Of a stretch of DNA of 64,000 nucleotides, positions 17,546 through 26,235 are shown piece by piece. The position numbers and the translations under genes were made by a program. Position 1 is the first letter of the stretch; every line of letters begins with the position of its first letter. Below the pieces are notes generated by a model, which was not told the origin of the DNA, made no database searches, and worked only from the letters and a program-made list of their open reading frames with translations. Source of the stretch: Dysgonomonas gadei ATCC BAA-286 (lineage in GTDB: Bacteria; Bacteroidota; Bacteroidia; Bacteroidales; Dysgonomonadaceae); assembly GCF_000213555.1 (NCBI RefSeq), contig NZ_GL891983.1, positions 11,807 through 75,806 on the forward strand. The letters run 5' to 3'.

Positions 17546-19201
17546 TTACTTCTGATACAAAAACCGCTTTATACTCCTCTTCGGCGTCTTTTCGAATTCC
17601 TGATCCTGCAATCTGAAATTCACTACCTGGCTATATCCCGGCAAGCGTTTGTTTATTGCTTTCAATTCAGCCACAAAAATAGCAGAATAATCCTCTTCTT
17701 TCACATCATGCGCCTTCAAATAATCTTTATCAGGATAAATAAGAGCAATCAGTTTGCCGCTTTCCTCAATTATAAGTGATTCGGCAACATAAGGAGAATT
17801 ATTGAAATAATCCTCTATCTCTTCGGGATAGATATTCTGCCCCGATCCACTGAGTATCATTGTTTTACTACGGCCACGAATAAACAGGAATCCATCACGG
17901 TCCATCACACCCAAATCTCCGGTGCGCAACCATCCGGAACTATCCAGAACTTGTTTTGTTGCTTCTTCATTTTTAAAATAACCAAGCATCACATTCTGTC
18001 CTTTCACTATTATTTCCCCGGCTTCGGTTTCCATATTAGATGATTCTATCCGCACATTCATACGGTCGACAGGGCGGCCACACGATCCTTGCTTATATGT
18101 TTCCCAATATTCATAGGAAATAAGCGGCCCGCATTCTGTCATTCCATAACCTACTGTGTAAGGGAACCTTATATCCGTGAGGAAAGCGCCGACTTCTTTG
18201 TTCAATGCAGCCCCACCAATAACTACCTCAACCAGCTTATTGCCAAAAACAGGTACAAGCTTTTCCGCAATCTTCTTATATACTTTTTTCCTGATGAAAG
18301 GGATTTTAATCAGTGTCTTGACCGGCTGCTTCTTCAATTGAGGAAAAACACGGGTCTGTATTATCTTTTCTATAATAAGCGGAACAGCCAGCACCAGCGT
18401 AGGGTTCACTTTCGAAAAGGCGTCCAGAATTATCTGAGGCGAAGGCACACGGGTCAGGTAATGGATATGGCAGCCTTTAGCAATGGAAAGCAATACCTCG
18501 AAGGCCAGCCCGTACATATGCGCCATAGGCAGCATACACACTATGCCGTCACCCGCCTTCACAAATTCGATACTATCTATCGCGAAACGGGTATTAGACC
18601 ATAAACTACGATATGGGATCATTACTCCCTTCGGATTACTGGTAGTTCCTGATGTATAATTAAGTACAGCCAGTTCATCCGGAGACTCATCATAAAAGAT
18701 GACATCTTCCTGTGAGAATCCTTTCGGATATTTAACATTGAATGTCTGCTCCAAGTGAGAACATGATTCCAAAAATTTAGCCGAGCGTGATTTCTGCGCC
18801 GAAAAGTCATCTATGAGCAAAATAGCTTCCACGGTCGGCATTTGTACAGGATCTATTTTAGACCATACATATTCATCTGCAAACAGGACTTTCGCTTCGG
18901 AATGATTTACTAGTGTATGAATATTTTCTCCGCTAAAATCGTGCAGAATGGTAGTTATAACAGCGCCATAAGTAAGTGACCCGAAAAAGGCGACAGCCCA
19001 GTTAGCCGAATTCTTGCCGCAAATAGCGATTTTATCTCCTTTCTGAACTTCAAGATCATCGAACAAGATATGTAATTGTGCTATTTTTTTTGCAAAATCC
19101 TTATATAGGTATGTTTCTCCGTTATAATCGGTCAATGCGGGACGTTCCCAGTTATTAACTATTCCCTCCCGGATGAGTGTTAAAAATTTATTATTTTCCA
19201 T
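17546..19201 (-). CDS. AMP-dependent acyl-CoA synthetase (long-chain fatty acid CoA ligase type)
   Basis: A 551-residue adenylate-forming enzyme that would activate a fatty acid as acyl-AMP and then acyl-CoA. The AMP-binding P-loop motif YTSGTTSNPKGV sits near residue 185, followed by the VGYGMTECGPL block and the WLRTGDLG motif. The C-terminal region has SKTMILSGSGQNIYPEEIE, and a lysine near the end (TPKRSIKR) would serve the adenylation step. Length is short of typical FadD (about 560-600) but within the range of Bacteroidetes homologues. It is a single gene with its own -7 box. Confidence 0.9.
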   Translation of the reverse strand: MENNKFLTLIREGIVNNWERPALTDYNGETYLYKDFAKKIAQLHILFDDLEVQKGDKIAICGKNSANWAVAFFGSLTYGAVITTILHDFSGENIHTLVNHSEAKVLFADEYVWSKIDPVQMPTVEAILLIDDFSAQKSRSAKFLESCSHLEQTFNVKYPKGFSQEDVIFYDESPDELAVLNYTSGTTSNPKGVMIPYRSLWSNTRFAIDSIEFVKAGDGIVCMLPMAHMYGLAFEVLLSIAKGCHIHYLTRVPSPQIILDAFSKVNPTLVLAVPLIIEKIIQTRVFPQLKKQPVKTLIKIPFIRKKVYKKIAEKLVPVFGNKLVEVVIGGAALNKEVGAFLTDIRFPYTVGYGMTECGPLISYEYWETYKQGSCGRPVDRMNVRIESSNMETEAGEIIVKGQNVMLGYFKNEEATKQVLDSSGWLRTGDLGVMDRDGFLFIRGRSKTMILSGSGQNIYPEEIEDYFNNSPYVAESLIIEESGKLIALIYPDKDYLKAHDVKEEDYSAIFVAELKAINKRLPGYSQVVNFRLQDQEFEKTPKRSIKRFLYQK

Positions 19202-19226
19202 ATAATCATTCTATAGGTGATATATG

Positions 19227-19234
19227 CAAATGTA
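19227..19234 (-). promoter_or_regulatory. -7 promoter box for the acyl-CoA ligase gene
   Basis: Minus strand TACATTTG matches TAnnTTTG and lies about 25 bases before the start codon. A proper -33 element is not evident. Confidence 0.5.
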
Positions 19235-19405
19235 AACAAATTCTTAGATTTTATGCCATATAAGCATTGCAAATATCATAATTGTAACAGTAATGCTAAC
19301 AAGCATCATCTCAAACAGGTACTTTGCTATAATCATCGAAATACGGAAAACATTCTTCGATAAATCGTATCTGATACCTGTTGCAATAAACTATGAACAT
19401 ATATA

Positions 19406-19436
19406 AATAAAGGGTGAATAAAATCCACCCTTTATT
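19406..19436 (-). terminator. Terminator of the aromatic amino acid operon
   Basis: Perfect 11-base arms (AATAAAGGGTG and its complement) around a 9-base loop, with an AT-rich tail on the minus strand, 21 bases after the last gene of the operon. Confidence 0.8.
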
Positions 19437-19457
19437 TTATCACTGATAAACAGATAT

Positions 19458-20519
19458 TTATTTATTCAGAATATCTATTTGCTGTCTTACCGACTCTTCG
19501 TGGATCGCTTCCAGAACCACACGCATAAATTCGGGATTCATACCCATACCTTCAGCCTGAGAAATACGCTTGCTTAGTATTTCATCATAGCGGTCGGTCT
19601 GCACGATAGTCATATTATGTTCCTTCTTGAAAGTACCTATCTCGCAAGAAATACGCATACGTTTAGCCAATAGTTCAAGTAACTGGTCGTCTATTTCGTC
19701 TATCTGTCTGCGCAATACCGACAAGTCTTCCGTCGACTGCTTACCATCACGGATAACCAAAACCGAGAGAATCTCTTTCAATCTCGATGGTGTTACCTGT
19801 TGCGAAGCATCGCTCCATGCATTATCAGGATCGCAATGTGTTTCAATAATCAACCCTTCGAAATTCAGGTCCATAGCCTGTTGCGAAAGAGGTTGTATCA
19901 GATCGCGCTTACCTCCGATATGGCTTGGGTCGCAGATGATAGGCAAATCAGGGTAACGGCGTTTCAGTTCGATAGGGATATGCCATTGGGGAAGATTACG
20001 GTAGATCTTTTTATCATACGAACTGAATCCACGATGGATCGCACCCAGTTTAGTCAACCCTACATTGCTAAGGCGTTCGAGCGCCCCTATCCATAATTCC
20101 AAATCGGGATTCACAGGATTCTTTACCAGTACAGGTATATCCACACCTTGCAAAGCTTCTGCAATTTCCTGTACGGCAAATGGGTTAGCCGTGGTGCGGG
20201 CTCCTATCCAGAGCATATCTATGCCGTACTTCAATGCTTCATATACATGCTTCTGTGTAGCAACTTCAGTTGAGACATACATTCCTGTTTCCTGCTTCAC
20301 TTTTTTCAACCATGCAAGACCTTCACTGCCTACACCTTCAAACCCTCCGGGTTTTGTACGTGGTTTCCAGATACCGGCACGCATAATTTTTATACCATCA
20401 GCTGCCAGTTGACGGGCTGTATTTAATGTTTGCTCCTCTGTTTCGGCACTACACGGGCCAGCGATTACCAAAGGACGTTCCGGGTCGACGCCCGGCAATA
20501 AGATTGATTCTAATTCCAT
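19458..20519 (-). CDS. Bifunctional DAHP synthase / type II chorismate mutase
   Basis: A 353-residue fusion joining the first step of the shikimate pathway to the branch point for Phe and Tyr. Residues about 1-260 are a KDO8P-synthase-like DAHP synthase, with the phosphoenolpyruvate-binding IAGPCSAE, GIWKPRTKPGGFEG, KNPVNPD and CDPSHIGG blocks. Residues about 270-353 are an AroQ-type chorismate mutase helix bundle (LRRQIDEIDDQLLELLAKRM, then EESVRQQ). This architecture is standard in Bacteroidetes. It is the third gene of the pheA operon, 13 bases after the aminotransferase, and so lies under the attenuator described upstream. Confidence 0.94.
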   Translation of the reverse strand: MELESILLPGVDPERPLVIAGPCSAETEEQTLNTARQLAADGIKIMRAGIWKPRTKPGGFEGVGSEGLAWLKKVKQETGMYVSTEVATQKHVYEALKYGIDMLWIGARTTANPFAVQEIAEALQGVDIPVLVKNPVNPDLELWIGALERLSNVGLTKLGAIHRGFSSYDKKIYRNLPQWHIPIELKRRYPDLPIICDPSHIGGKRDLIQPLSQQAMDLNFEGLIIETHCDPDNAWSDASQQVTPSRLKEILSVLVIRDGKQSTEDLSVLRRQIDEIDDQLLELLAKRMRISCEIGTFKKEHNMTIVQTDRYDEILSKRISQAEGMGMNPEFMRVVLEAIHEESVRQQIDILNK

Positions 20520-20532
20520 TTTATCTGAGTTT

Positions 20533-21699
20533 TTATGATTGTAATTTCTTTATTCTTTCCAGTGCCTCTTTCAGCATATGTTCGTTGCAGCATAGCGATA
20601 TACGGATATATCTTTCCCCTTTGCTCCCAAATATAAAGCCGGGGGTTAGGAATACTCTGGCATCGTATAAGATTTTATCTGCCAGTTCCTCGCTGCTTTT
20701 ATACTTCGCAGGTATTTTTCCCCAAAGAAACATACCTACCTGATTCTCATCATATGTGCAGTCCAGCTCATCCATTATGGCAGCAGCATATCTACGGCGG
20801 TTTGCATATAGTTCTATATTATTTTTCCTGTGCCACTCGTCCAAATTATTCAATGCTGCAATAGTGGCCATTTGCATAGGTTTTAGAATGCCGCTTTCGA
20901 TGTTGCTGAGCACTTTGAGTATCCATCCTATAAACTGCGGATTGGAAACAACCAGACCGATACGCCATCCGGGCATATTATGCGATTTACTCATAGAATT
21001 CAACTCTATACAAATCTCTTTTGCTCCCTCCACTTGCATGATACTAAGCGGATTCTCGTTCAATATAAGGCTATACGGATTATCATGGGCGATGACAATG
21101 CCATGCTTTTTCCCAAATGCAACCAACTTTTCGAACAGGCCTAACGAACCGTTCGCTCCTGTAGGCATATTCGGATAATTAACCCACATCAGCTTTACAC
21201 CGGATAAATCCATTTTTTCCAATGCTTCAAAATCGGGCTGCCAGTTGTTATTTTCATCCAGATCGTATGTATGTATCTTCGCGCCCACCATCTTACTTAC
21301 AGATGTATATGTAGGATAACCGGGGTTTGGCACCAAGACACCATCTCCAGGATTGAGAAATGCCAGAGAGATATGAAGGATTCCTTCTTTTGAGCCGATT
21401 AGCGGCTGTATCTCCTTTGCCGAATCAATCGTCACGTCATACCAACGTTTATACCATGTAGCAAAAGCATCACGCAACTGAGGAATACCCACATGTGGCT
21501 GATAACCATGCGCGTCATTTTTCGCTGCGGATTCACTCAGAGCCCTTACTGTCTCTTCGGAAGGAGGCAGGTCGGGACTGCCAATGCCAAGACTGATCAC
21601 ATTCTTACCTGCGGCATTCATTTCCGCTACTTCTCTCAATTTGGTAGAGAAATAGTATTCCTGTACTGTATTCAGGCGGTCGGCGGGGATTATATTCAT
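20533..21699 (-). CDS. PLP-dependent class I/II aminotransferase, probable aromatic branch
   Basis: A 388-residue fold-type I aminotransferase. The pyridoxal phosphate lysine is in SMSKSHNMPGWRIGL, with the NYPNMPTGA block and HDNPYS preceding it. Similar enzymes are annotated as LL-diaminopimelate, aspartate or aromatic aminotransferases. Its place between prephenate dehydratase and DAHP synthase/chorismate mutase suggests transamination of phenylpyruvate and hydroxyphenylpyruvate, which is inference. It starts 36 bases after pheA. A short AT-rich stretch with TTCAAAATT words separates the two genes. Confidence 0.9.
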   Translation of the reverse strand: MNIIPADRLNTVQEYYFSTKLREVAEMNAAGKNVISLGIGSPDLPPSEETVRALSESAAKNDAHGYQPHVGIPQLRDAFATWYKRWYDVTIDSAKEIQPLIGSKEGILHISLAFLNPGDGVLVPNPGYPTYTSVSKMVGAKIHTYDLDENNNWQPDFEALEKMDLSGVKLMWVNYPNMPTGANGSLGLFEKLVAFGKKHGIVIAHDNPYSLILNENPLSIMQVEGAKEICIELNSMSKSHNMPGWRIGLVVSNPQFIGWILKVLSNIESGILKPMQMATIAALNNLDEWHRKNNIELYANRRRYAAAIMDELDCTYDENQVGMFLWGKIPAKYKSSEELADKILYDARVFLTPGFIFGSKGERYIRISLCCNEHMLKEALERIKKLQS

Positions 21700-21735
21700 A
21701 TTGATTTCAATATTTAAGATTCCAAAAATTCAAAA

Positions 21736-22578
21736 TTAAAGTTCGCTCTGACGGCCTTCCGGGTATTCACCCAGTGTTTTCAGTTCACTTATCAGGGGAC
21801 GGATAGCGTCCAGCGATTGGTGATAACGTTCCAAATCCGAGAATTTGAGGTCTACATAAAACTGATATTCCCACTCCCGGCCAACAATCGGCAAAGACTG
21901 TATCTTGGTCAGGCTAATACCATAGAAAGAAAATACAGATAAAACTTTCGAAAGGCTTCCTTCTGTATGCGGCAGGGTGAACACAATAGATGATTTGTTT
22001 ATGACCTCATTTTGCTGAATCTCCTGTACTATCCATTTATTACCAAAAATAAGAAAGCGAGTAAAATTGTGCTTATTCGTCTCAATTCCTCTCGCCAGTA
22101 TATTCAGTCCATAAATTTCAGCTGCTCTCACACTGCATATAGCAGCCGTAGCTTGCAAACGCTTTTCGGCGACATCTTTCGCTGCCAGAGCTGTATCCTC
22201 ATGTTCAATAATGCGTACCCCGGGTAATGTATCCAGAAAATTAGTACATTGCATCAGCGCGATAGGATGCGATTCCACTTCCTTTATATCATGGATGGTT
22301 TGTCCGGGAAGCGCTGCCAGGCAATGAGATATACGTTGCTTAAACTCACCTGCAATAGGAAGCTTATTTTCTTTCAGTAATTCATAATTACCCAAAAGGC
22401 TCCCGGCAATGGTATTTTCTATAGCCATAATACCAATTGTATTCGGCTCTTTTTTGATGGCAGTAAAGATATCGCGAAATGTAATGCAGGGCACTATTTC
22501 GACCTCTTCTTCAAAGAAATTTTCAGCGGCAATGCCGTGATATGCTCCCAGTCCTCCTTGTATTGCAACTCTTCTCAT
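21736..22578 (-). CDS. pheA: Prephenate dehydratase with ACT domain
   Basis: A 280-residue monofunctional enzyme turning prephenate into phenylpyruvate. The catalytic domain (about 1-180) begins GGLGAYHGIAAENFF and carries the family TRF motif in KHNFTRFLIFG. The ACT regulatory domain (about 195-270) starts SSIVFTLPHTEGSLSKV. Where many bacteria have the Phe-binding ESRP motif, this protein reads QSLP, so feedback binding may differ. It is the first gene of the operon. Its leader holds a Phe/Tyr-rich peptide and an intrinsic terminator that ends 16 bases before the ATG. Confidence 0.95.
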   Translation of the reverse strand: MRRVAIQGGLGAYHGIAAENFFEEEVEIVPCITFRDIFTAIKKEPNTIGIMAIENTIAGSLLGNYELLKENKLPIAGEFKQRISHCLAALPGQTIHDIKEVESHPIALMQCTNFLDTLPGVRIIEHEDTALAAKDVAEKRLQATAAICSVRAAEIYGLNILARGIETNKHNFTRFLIFGNKWIVQEIQQNEVINKSSIVFTLPHTEGSLSKVLSVFSFYGISLTKIQSLPIVGREWEYQFYVDLKFSDLERYHQSLDAIRPLISELKTLGEYPEGRQSEL

Positions 22579-22593
22579 TTATTTAGCTTATTG

Positions 22594-22626
22594 TCAAAAA
22601 AAAATCCCGTCATACCTGACAGGATT
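22594..22626 (-). terminator. Attenuator terminator of the pheA operon
   Basis: Minus strand hairpin (AATCCTGTCA / TGACGGGATT, arms within 22603-22626) followed by a long T-run to 22594, all inside the leader and before the pheA ATG. The 5' arm AATCCTGT is also exactly complementary to ACAGGATT inside the upstream leader peptide, so two folds compete. Confidence 0.9.
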
Positions 22627-22654
22627 CTATATATCTGATTGTTTTATTTTATTT

Positions 22655-22738
22655 TCAATTTTCGCATACAAAATCCTGTTTCACCTTGCTAAAAAAGTAA
22701 AAGTAAAAAAAGAAAAAGTATGTAGAAAAATTCTTCAT
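22655..22738 (-). CDS. Phe/Tyr-rich leader peptide of the pheA operon
   Basis: A 27-codon reading frame with 9 Phe and 3 Tyr. Residues 7-16 are ten aromatic residues in a row (YFFFFYFYFF). The frame ends with TGA at 22655-22657, 28 bases before the attenuator hairpin. Codons 20-23 contain ACAGGATT, the antiterminator strand, directly after the aromatic run. A ribosome stalled for charged tRNA-Phe or tRNA-Tyr would leave this strand free, while one reaching the stop codon would cover it. This is the layout of the enterobacterial pheA leader. It is not homologous in sequence as far as I can tell. Translation is inferred, not shown. Confidence 0.88.
   Translation of the reverse strand: MKNFSTYFFFFYFYFFSKVKQDFVCEN
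22672..22679 (-). promoter_or_regulatory. Antiterminator strand of the pheA attenuator
   Basis: Minus strand ACAGGATT can form eight perfect pairs with AATCCTGT at 22619-22626, the 5' arm of the terminator. Pairing would block the terminator. The strand lies within the leader peptide codons right after the aromatic run. Confidence 0.8.
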
Positions 22739-22766
22739 TTCAATAACCTTGTTATGATTATGGATA

Positions 22767-22796
22767 CAAAAGTAATACTTTTTTGAATAAAACAAA
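22767..22796 (-). promoter_or_regulatory. Promoter of the pheA operon
   Basis: Minus strand TTTG (22793-22796), an 18-base spacer and TACTTTTG (22767-22774) fit the Bacteroidetes consensus apart from a spacer one base short. Transcription would start about 22 bases before the leader peptide ATG, giving a leader of about 180 bases. Confidence 0.7.
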
Positions 22797-22852
22797 CATT
22801 TTGTCTTTTTTATTTCAAAAATTTTAAAATAAGTAAATCCCCGTATCCTCCG

Positions 22853-23308
22853 CTATTTCCATTTAGGATCGTAAAGAACCCGCTCCCCATCGGCAGAACT
22901 ATACTGATTCAGTGAATCTTCCTTCGACTGAATAACCATATAAATCATTGTTTCATCAGAAGAATTACGCAGGCACCTCTTGCCTGCCGGTGACACTCTC
23001 ACCACACTGCCTTCCATTATGGGAAAGCAATCCTCATCTACCTGAAAATCGCCAAAGCCCTTTAATACGATATAGGTCTCTTCATTTTGTTTATGGATAT
23101 GAAAATAGGAAAGATCTGTTTTTGGGGGTAGCATCTGAAATGAGATTTCGGTACCCGTCGCATCTGTGGCTTCTTTCAGGAAAACTTTGCCTGTTATCTC
23201 CTGTTTATTCTTGGGGTGGATAAGAGAATATTCATTCAGGTCTTCCAAACGGCCGATATTAATTGCCGTGTAATTTTCATTTTCTGATATTCGCTTTATT
23301 TCTTTCAT
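22853..23308 (-). CDS. Cupin-domain protein
   Basis: A 151-residue small protein with one cupin barrel. The first cupin motif is seen as YFHIHKQNEETYIVLKGFGDFQ, giving His, His and Glu as likely metal ligands. The second is near AGKRCLRNSSDE, where the usual His is replaced. Such proteins range from isomerases to sensors, and the sequence gives no substrate. It stands alone, divergent from the ceramidase-like gene across a 345-base AT-rich gap. Confidence 0.82.
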   Translation of the reverse strand: MKEIKRISENENYTAINIGRLEDLNEYSLIHPKNKQEITGKVFLKEATDATGTEISFQMLPPKTDLSYFHIHKQNEETYIVLKGFGDFQVDEDCFPIMEGSVVRVSPAGKRCLRNSSDETMIYMVIQSKEDSLNQYSSADGERVLYDPKWK

Positions 23309-23653
23309 ATAATCTATTTTTATTTCTACATATCAGGATGATTAAAAGTCCCGTACAGTTATTTTCTGAAATATTATTTATCTATAAAGTAAACGAAGAT
23401 ATGATTTTTAAAGAATCATTAATTTATAATGTGATATATTTTTCAAAAAAAGATATTGTAATTTTTCGACAAGAATATAAATAACAAAAATATTTACAGG
23501 ACATTATATGGACAAGAAAAGTATCTATACCATATTGTATTCTATATATTTGATTAAACTGGCAGACCGATCAGGCAATTAGTTATTTGGAAATTAATTA
23601 ATTACATTTAAACCATCATCTTAATTTAACTAACGATTTAAATCTGATATTCT
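23309..23653. other. AT-rich intergenic gap between divergent genes
   Basis: No promoter consensus, hairpin with T-run, or convincing reading frame is visible. The reading frame that crosses 23263-23484 on the plus strand lacks protein-like features. Confidence 0.5.
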
Positions 23654-24976
23654 ATGTCCGGAATAAAATTTCTATTGACTATTTTTTGTTGTATATCCTT
23701 ATCGGGGATCAGTATTGCACAATCAGGCACAATCACTGCCGGATTATCGAAAGTAAACATTACATCACCCCATGAAATACCACTGCACGACTCATTGTAT
23801 GCCCGTGTACTGGTGTTACAGGATGGGAATAAACGAATAGCCTTTATAGCTGTTGATCAGGGAATCTACACAAGTGACCGGATAGCCAAAATAGGTAAAG
23901 AACAGTTTGGCTTAGATGTATTATTTTTATCTTCATCACATACCCATTCTTCCGGGAAAAGCGACGAAACTCTTGTCATAAGCCAATTAACCAAAGCATT
24001 GAAAAAAGCTACAGACAATATGTTTCCGGCAAAACTGGCTGCCGGTCACCGAAAATTCCCTCAACTGGGGTTCAACCGATTGATAGTAAGGGAAGATGGA
24101 CATTCGCGGGAATCATGGTTTTCGGACGATCATTATACTTCTGAAAATCCGGAACGTATTCCTTTTGGCCCTGTCGATCCTGAAGTGGGAGTTATAAAGG
24201 TGGAAGATATGCAGGGAAATACAAAGGGAATTGTAATGAATTATGCCTGTCATGCCGATATAGTATGCAGCAATTATGAGATTTCAGCTGATTTTCCGGG
24301 TGTTGCCTGTAAAAAAGTCGAGGAAGCTTTTGAAAATAACGCGGTTTGCCTGTTTGTACAGGGTGGCGCCGGAAATATAGAATCATTGATTATCAGTTCG
24401 AGGAGAAGTGGTCCGGACGATTCATTTAAGACAGACTACAGAACCATAGAACGGGTTGGAAGCCTGCTTGCATATGAGGCTATAAAACTAACCGGATCAC
24501 TGACTCCCTCGCCAATCAAACAGGCCGGCATAAGATATATGAACGATTCACTGCAATTTACAGGAAGATTCATGACCGATGCTCTTTTTGATGTTCATAT
24601 CTCAACAATCCTGCTCAATGACAATATAGCTATTTCTACTTGTCCGGGCGAACCGTTTGTACAACTTCAGTTGGAATGGAAACAAAAGATGCGGGATGCA
24701 GGAAGTATTCCATTCCTCTTTGGTTACACATGGTATAAAGGTACATGGCCAAACTATATACCTGATATTAAATCAGCGGCGCAAGGTGGATACGGAGCAG
24801 ATCAGGATGGCCCTACGCTTATAGCAGTGGGTTCGGGAGAAGCGATAATGAATAAACATTTCGAGAACTTTTTCCGTCTGAACGGACTAATGCGCAAAGA
24901 AAGCGGCCCGGTCGGATTTAAAGGGGGATCACAATGGCAGACTATAGAAATCACACCAGAATCGAAAAATAAATAA
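23654..24976 (+). CDS. Secreted neutral/alkaline ceramidase-like protein
   Basis: A 440-residue exported protein (signal peptide about 1-22, ending SIAQ) with the N-terminal fold of neutral/alkaline non-lysosomal ceramidases: an opening GLSKVNITSP, then VDQGIYTSDR, and a metal-site-like SSSHTHSSG near residue 95. NYACHADIVC and QGGAGNIESL follow. Ceramidases cleave the amide bond of ceramide. This protein is shorter than characterised neutral ceramidases (about 650) and lacks the C-terminal immunoglobulin-like domain, so its substrate is uncertain. It forms a two-gene unit with the lipoprotein gene 8 bases downstream. Confidence 0.82.
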   Translation: MSGIKFLLTIFCCISLSGISIAQSGTITAGLSKVNITSPHEIPLHDSLYARVLVLQDGNKRIAFIAVDQGIYTSDRIAKIGKEQFGLDVLFLSSSHTHSSGKSDETLVISQLTKALKKATDNMFPAKLAAGHRKFPQLGFNRLIVREDGHSRESWFSDDHYTSENPERIPFGPVDPEVGVIKVEDMQGNTKGIVMNYACHADIVCSNYEISADFPGVACKKVEEAFENNAVCLFVQGGAGNIESLIISSRRSGPDDSFKTDYRTIERVGSLLAYEAIKLTGSLTPSPIKQAGIRYMNDSLQFTGRFMTDALFDVHISTILLNDNIAISTCPGEPFVQLQLEWKQKMRDAGSIPFLFGYTWYKGTWPNYIPDIKSAAQGGYGADQDGPTLIAVGSGEAIMNKHFENFFRLNGLMRKESGPVGFKGGSQWQTIEITPESKNK

Positions 24977-24984
24977 ATACAGAT

Positions 24985-26229
24985 ATGAAACTGCTTATAA
25001 CATTCATTGTAAGTTCCATTATATTCAGCTTCTCTTCCTGTGAAACCAAGGATAATAAAAAATCTTATCATTTTGATAAAAACGGCATACAGGAAGATGT
25101 TCTGAGTAATTATCTTGACAGATCAATTACAATGGTATACTTTCTTATGCCCGATAAACCAGAGGGCAAACGCACATACCCTTATCATCAGGATGATATA
25201 CGGATGGTAAAAAACATTGGGGCTAAATTTATAGGACGTTCCATCTACCGATGGGGCGGTGAAAGCCTTTTAAATTCGCCGGAGTTTTGGACGAGGGCCA
25301 AAGCCATTGTTACTGAGATGCACGCATTTGATCCCGAAATGATTTTTCAGGCTTGTATATTTGAGATTATCACGCAGGATGTTAACAATGTGAAGATACC
25401 GACATGGGTATTCAAAGATTTTAATCTTCCGGTCGAAGATCGCTTTTTCTCGTATGACAACATGTTGAATAGTGAAGGGAAACTCGTTAATCACTGGCAT
25501 GAAGGCAGTAGTGTACCCGATATAAGCAAACAGGAAACTCAGTTATGGTTCTACTTTCTGGCAGGTTCATATATCAACCTTGGTTGTGAAGCGTTCCATA
25601 TCGGACAGGTCGAACTTATAGGAATGAATGATCCCGAGAGAGAAGCCTGGGAAAGTATTCTGAAAAAAATACGGAATTATGCACAACGACATGCTCGCCG
25701 CAACTGGGTACTGATAGATGCACATGTACCCAAAGGCGATATGATAAAAGACGGGGTAAGTTTATTGGATTTCAATTCGTTTCCATTACGGATTAAAGAA
25801 ATACCGGAAAAACCGTATGAGGGTATATTGGAAGAAAATTATCTGGATGCCATATACAACAAAAGTAAAGGTTGCATCACTCCAAGCGGATGGAAATGCG
25901 ATAACCTCCCGTATCTGGTAGAATTCGATAATTTCGGGCGGGGAGAAAAGCCCAATGTGGCAAATCTGGAAAGTCATTTTGTATGGGGGTGGGATGAGAT
26001 ATCTTGGTTTTCACTCCAGCCGGAAGCATATAGAAATGAGTGGCTCCGTTATGCCTACAAATGGATAAAGAAAAATGATCCTGACGGTCATCTAGAAATG
26101 CCGGGCTTCCGTATGATCACCTGCCCTAATGAATCGGAAGGAAGCTATAGAGCCAATACCAAAAGTGATGATTGCCCACTCGGATATTCACAGGAAGAAG
26201 TCATTAAGGAATTATGGAATGGTAAATAA
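24985..26229 (+). CDS. Uncharacterised lipoprotein, possible TIM-barrel hydrolase fold
   Basis: A 414-residue protein with a lipobox (SFSSC, Cys19 or nearby). I do not recognise the family. The body has the look of a glycosidase-type barrel: WGGESLL near residue 90, then AFHIGQVELIGMND, RNWVLIDAHVPKGD, and FVWGWDEISWFS near the end. Acidic residues in these blocks could be catalytic, but this is inference. It is coupled to the ceramidase-like gene (8-base gap), so the two may act on one substrate. It converges on the GH25 gene. Confidence 0.75.
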   Translation: MKLLITFIVSSIIFSFSSCETKDNKKSYHFDKNGIQEDVLSNYLDRSITMVYFLMPDKPEGKRTYPYHQDDIRMVKNIGAKFIGRSIYRWGGESLLNSPEFWTRAKAIVTEMHAFDPEMIFQACIFEIITQDVNNVKIPTWVFKDFNLPVEDRFFSYDNMLNSEGKLVNHWHEGSSVPDISKQETQLWFYFLAGSYINLGCEAFHIGQVELIGMNDPEREAWESILKKIRNYAQRHARRNWVLIDAHVPKGDMIKDGVSLLDFNSFPLRIKEIPEKPYEGILEENYLDAIYNKSKGCITPSGWKCDNLPYLVEFDNFGRGEKPNVANLESHFVWGWDEISWFSLQPEAYRNEWLRYAYKWIKKNDPDGHLEMPGFRMITCPNESEGSYRANTKSDDCPLGYSQEEVIKELWNGK

Positions 26230-26235
26230 AAAGAG

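Noticed and set aside
23263..23484. Small plus-strand frame between the cupin and ceramidase-like genes
   Set aside because: It overlaps the start of the cupin gene and has low-complexity hydrophobic content with no start signal.
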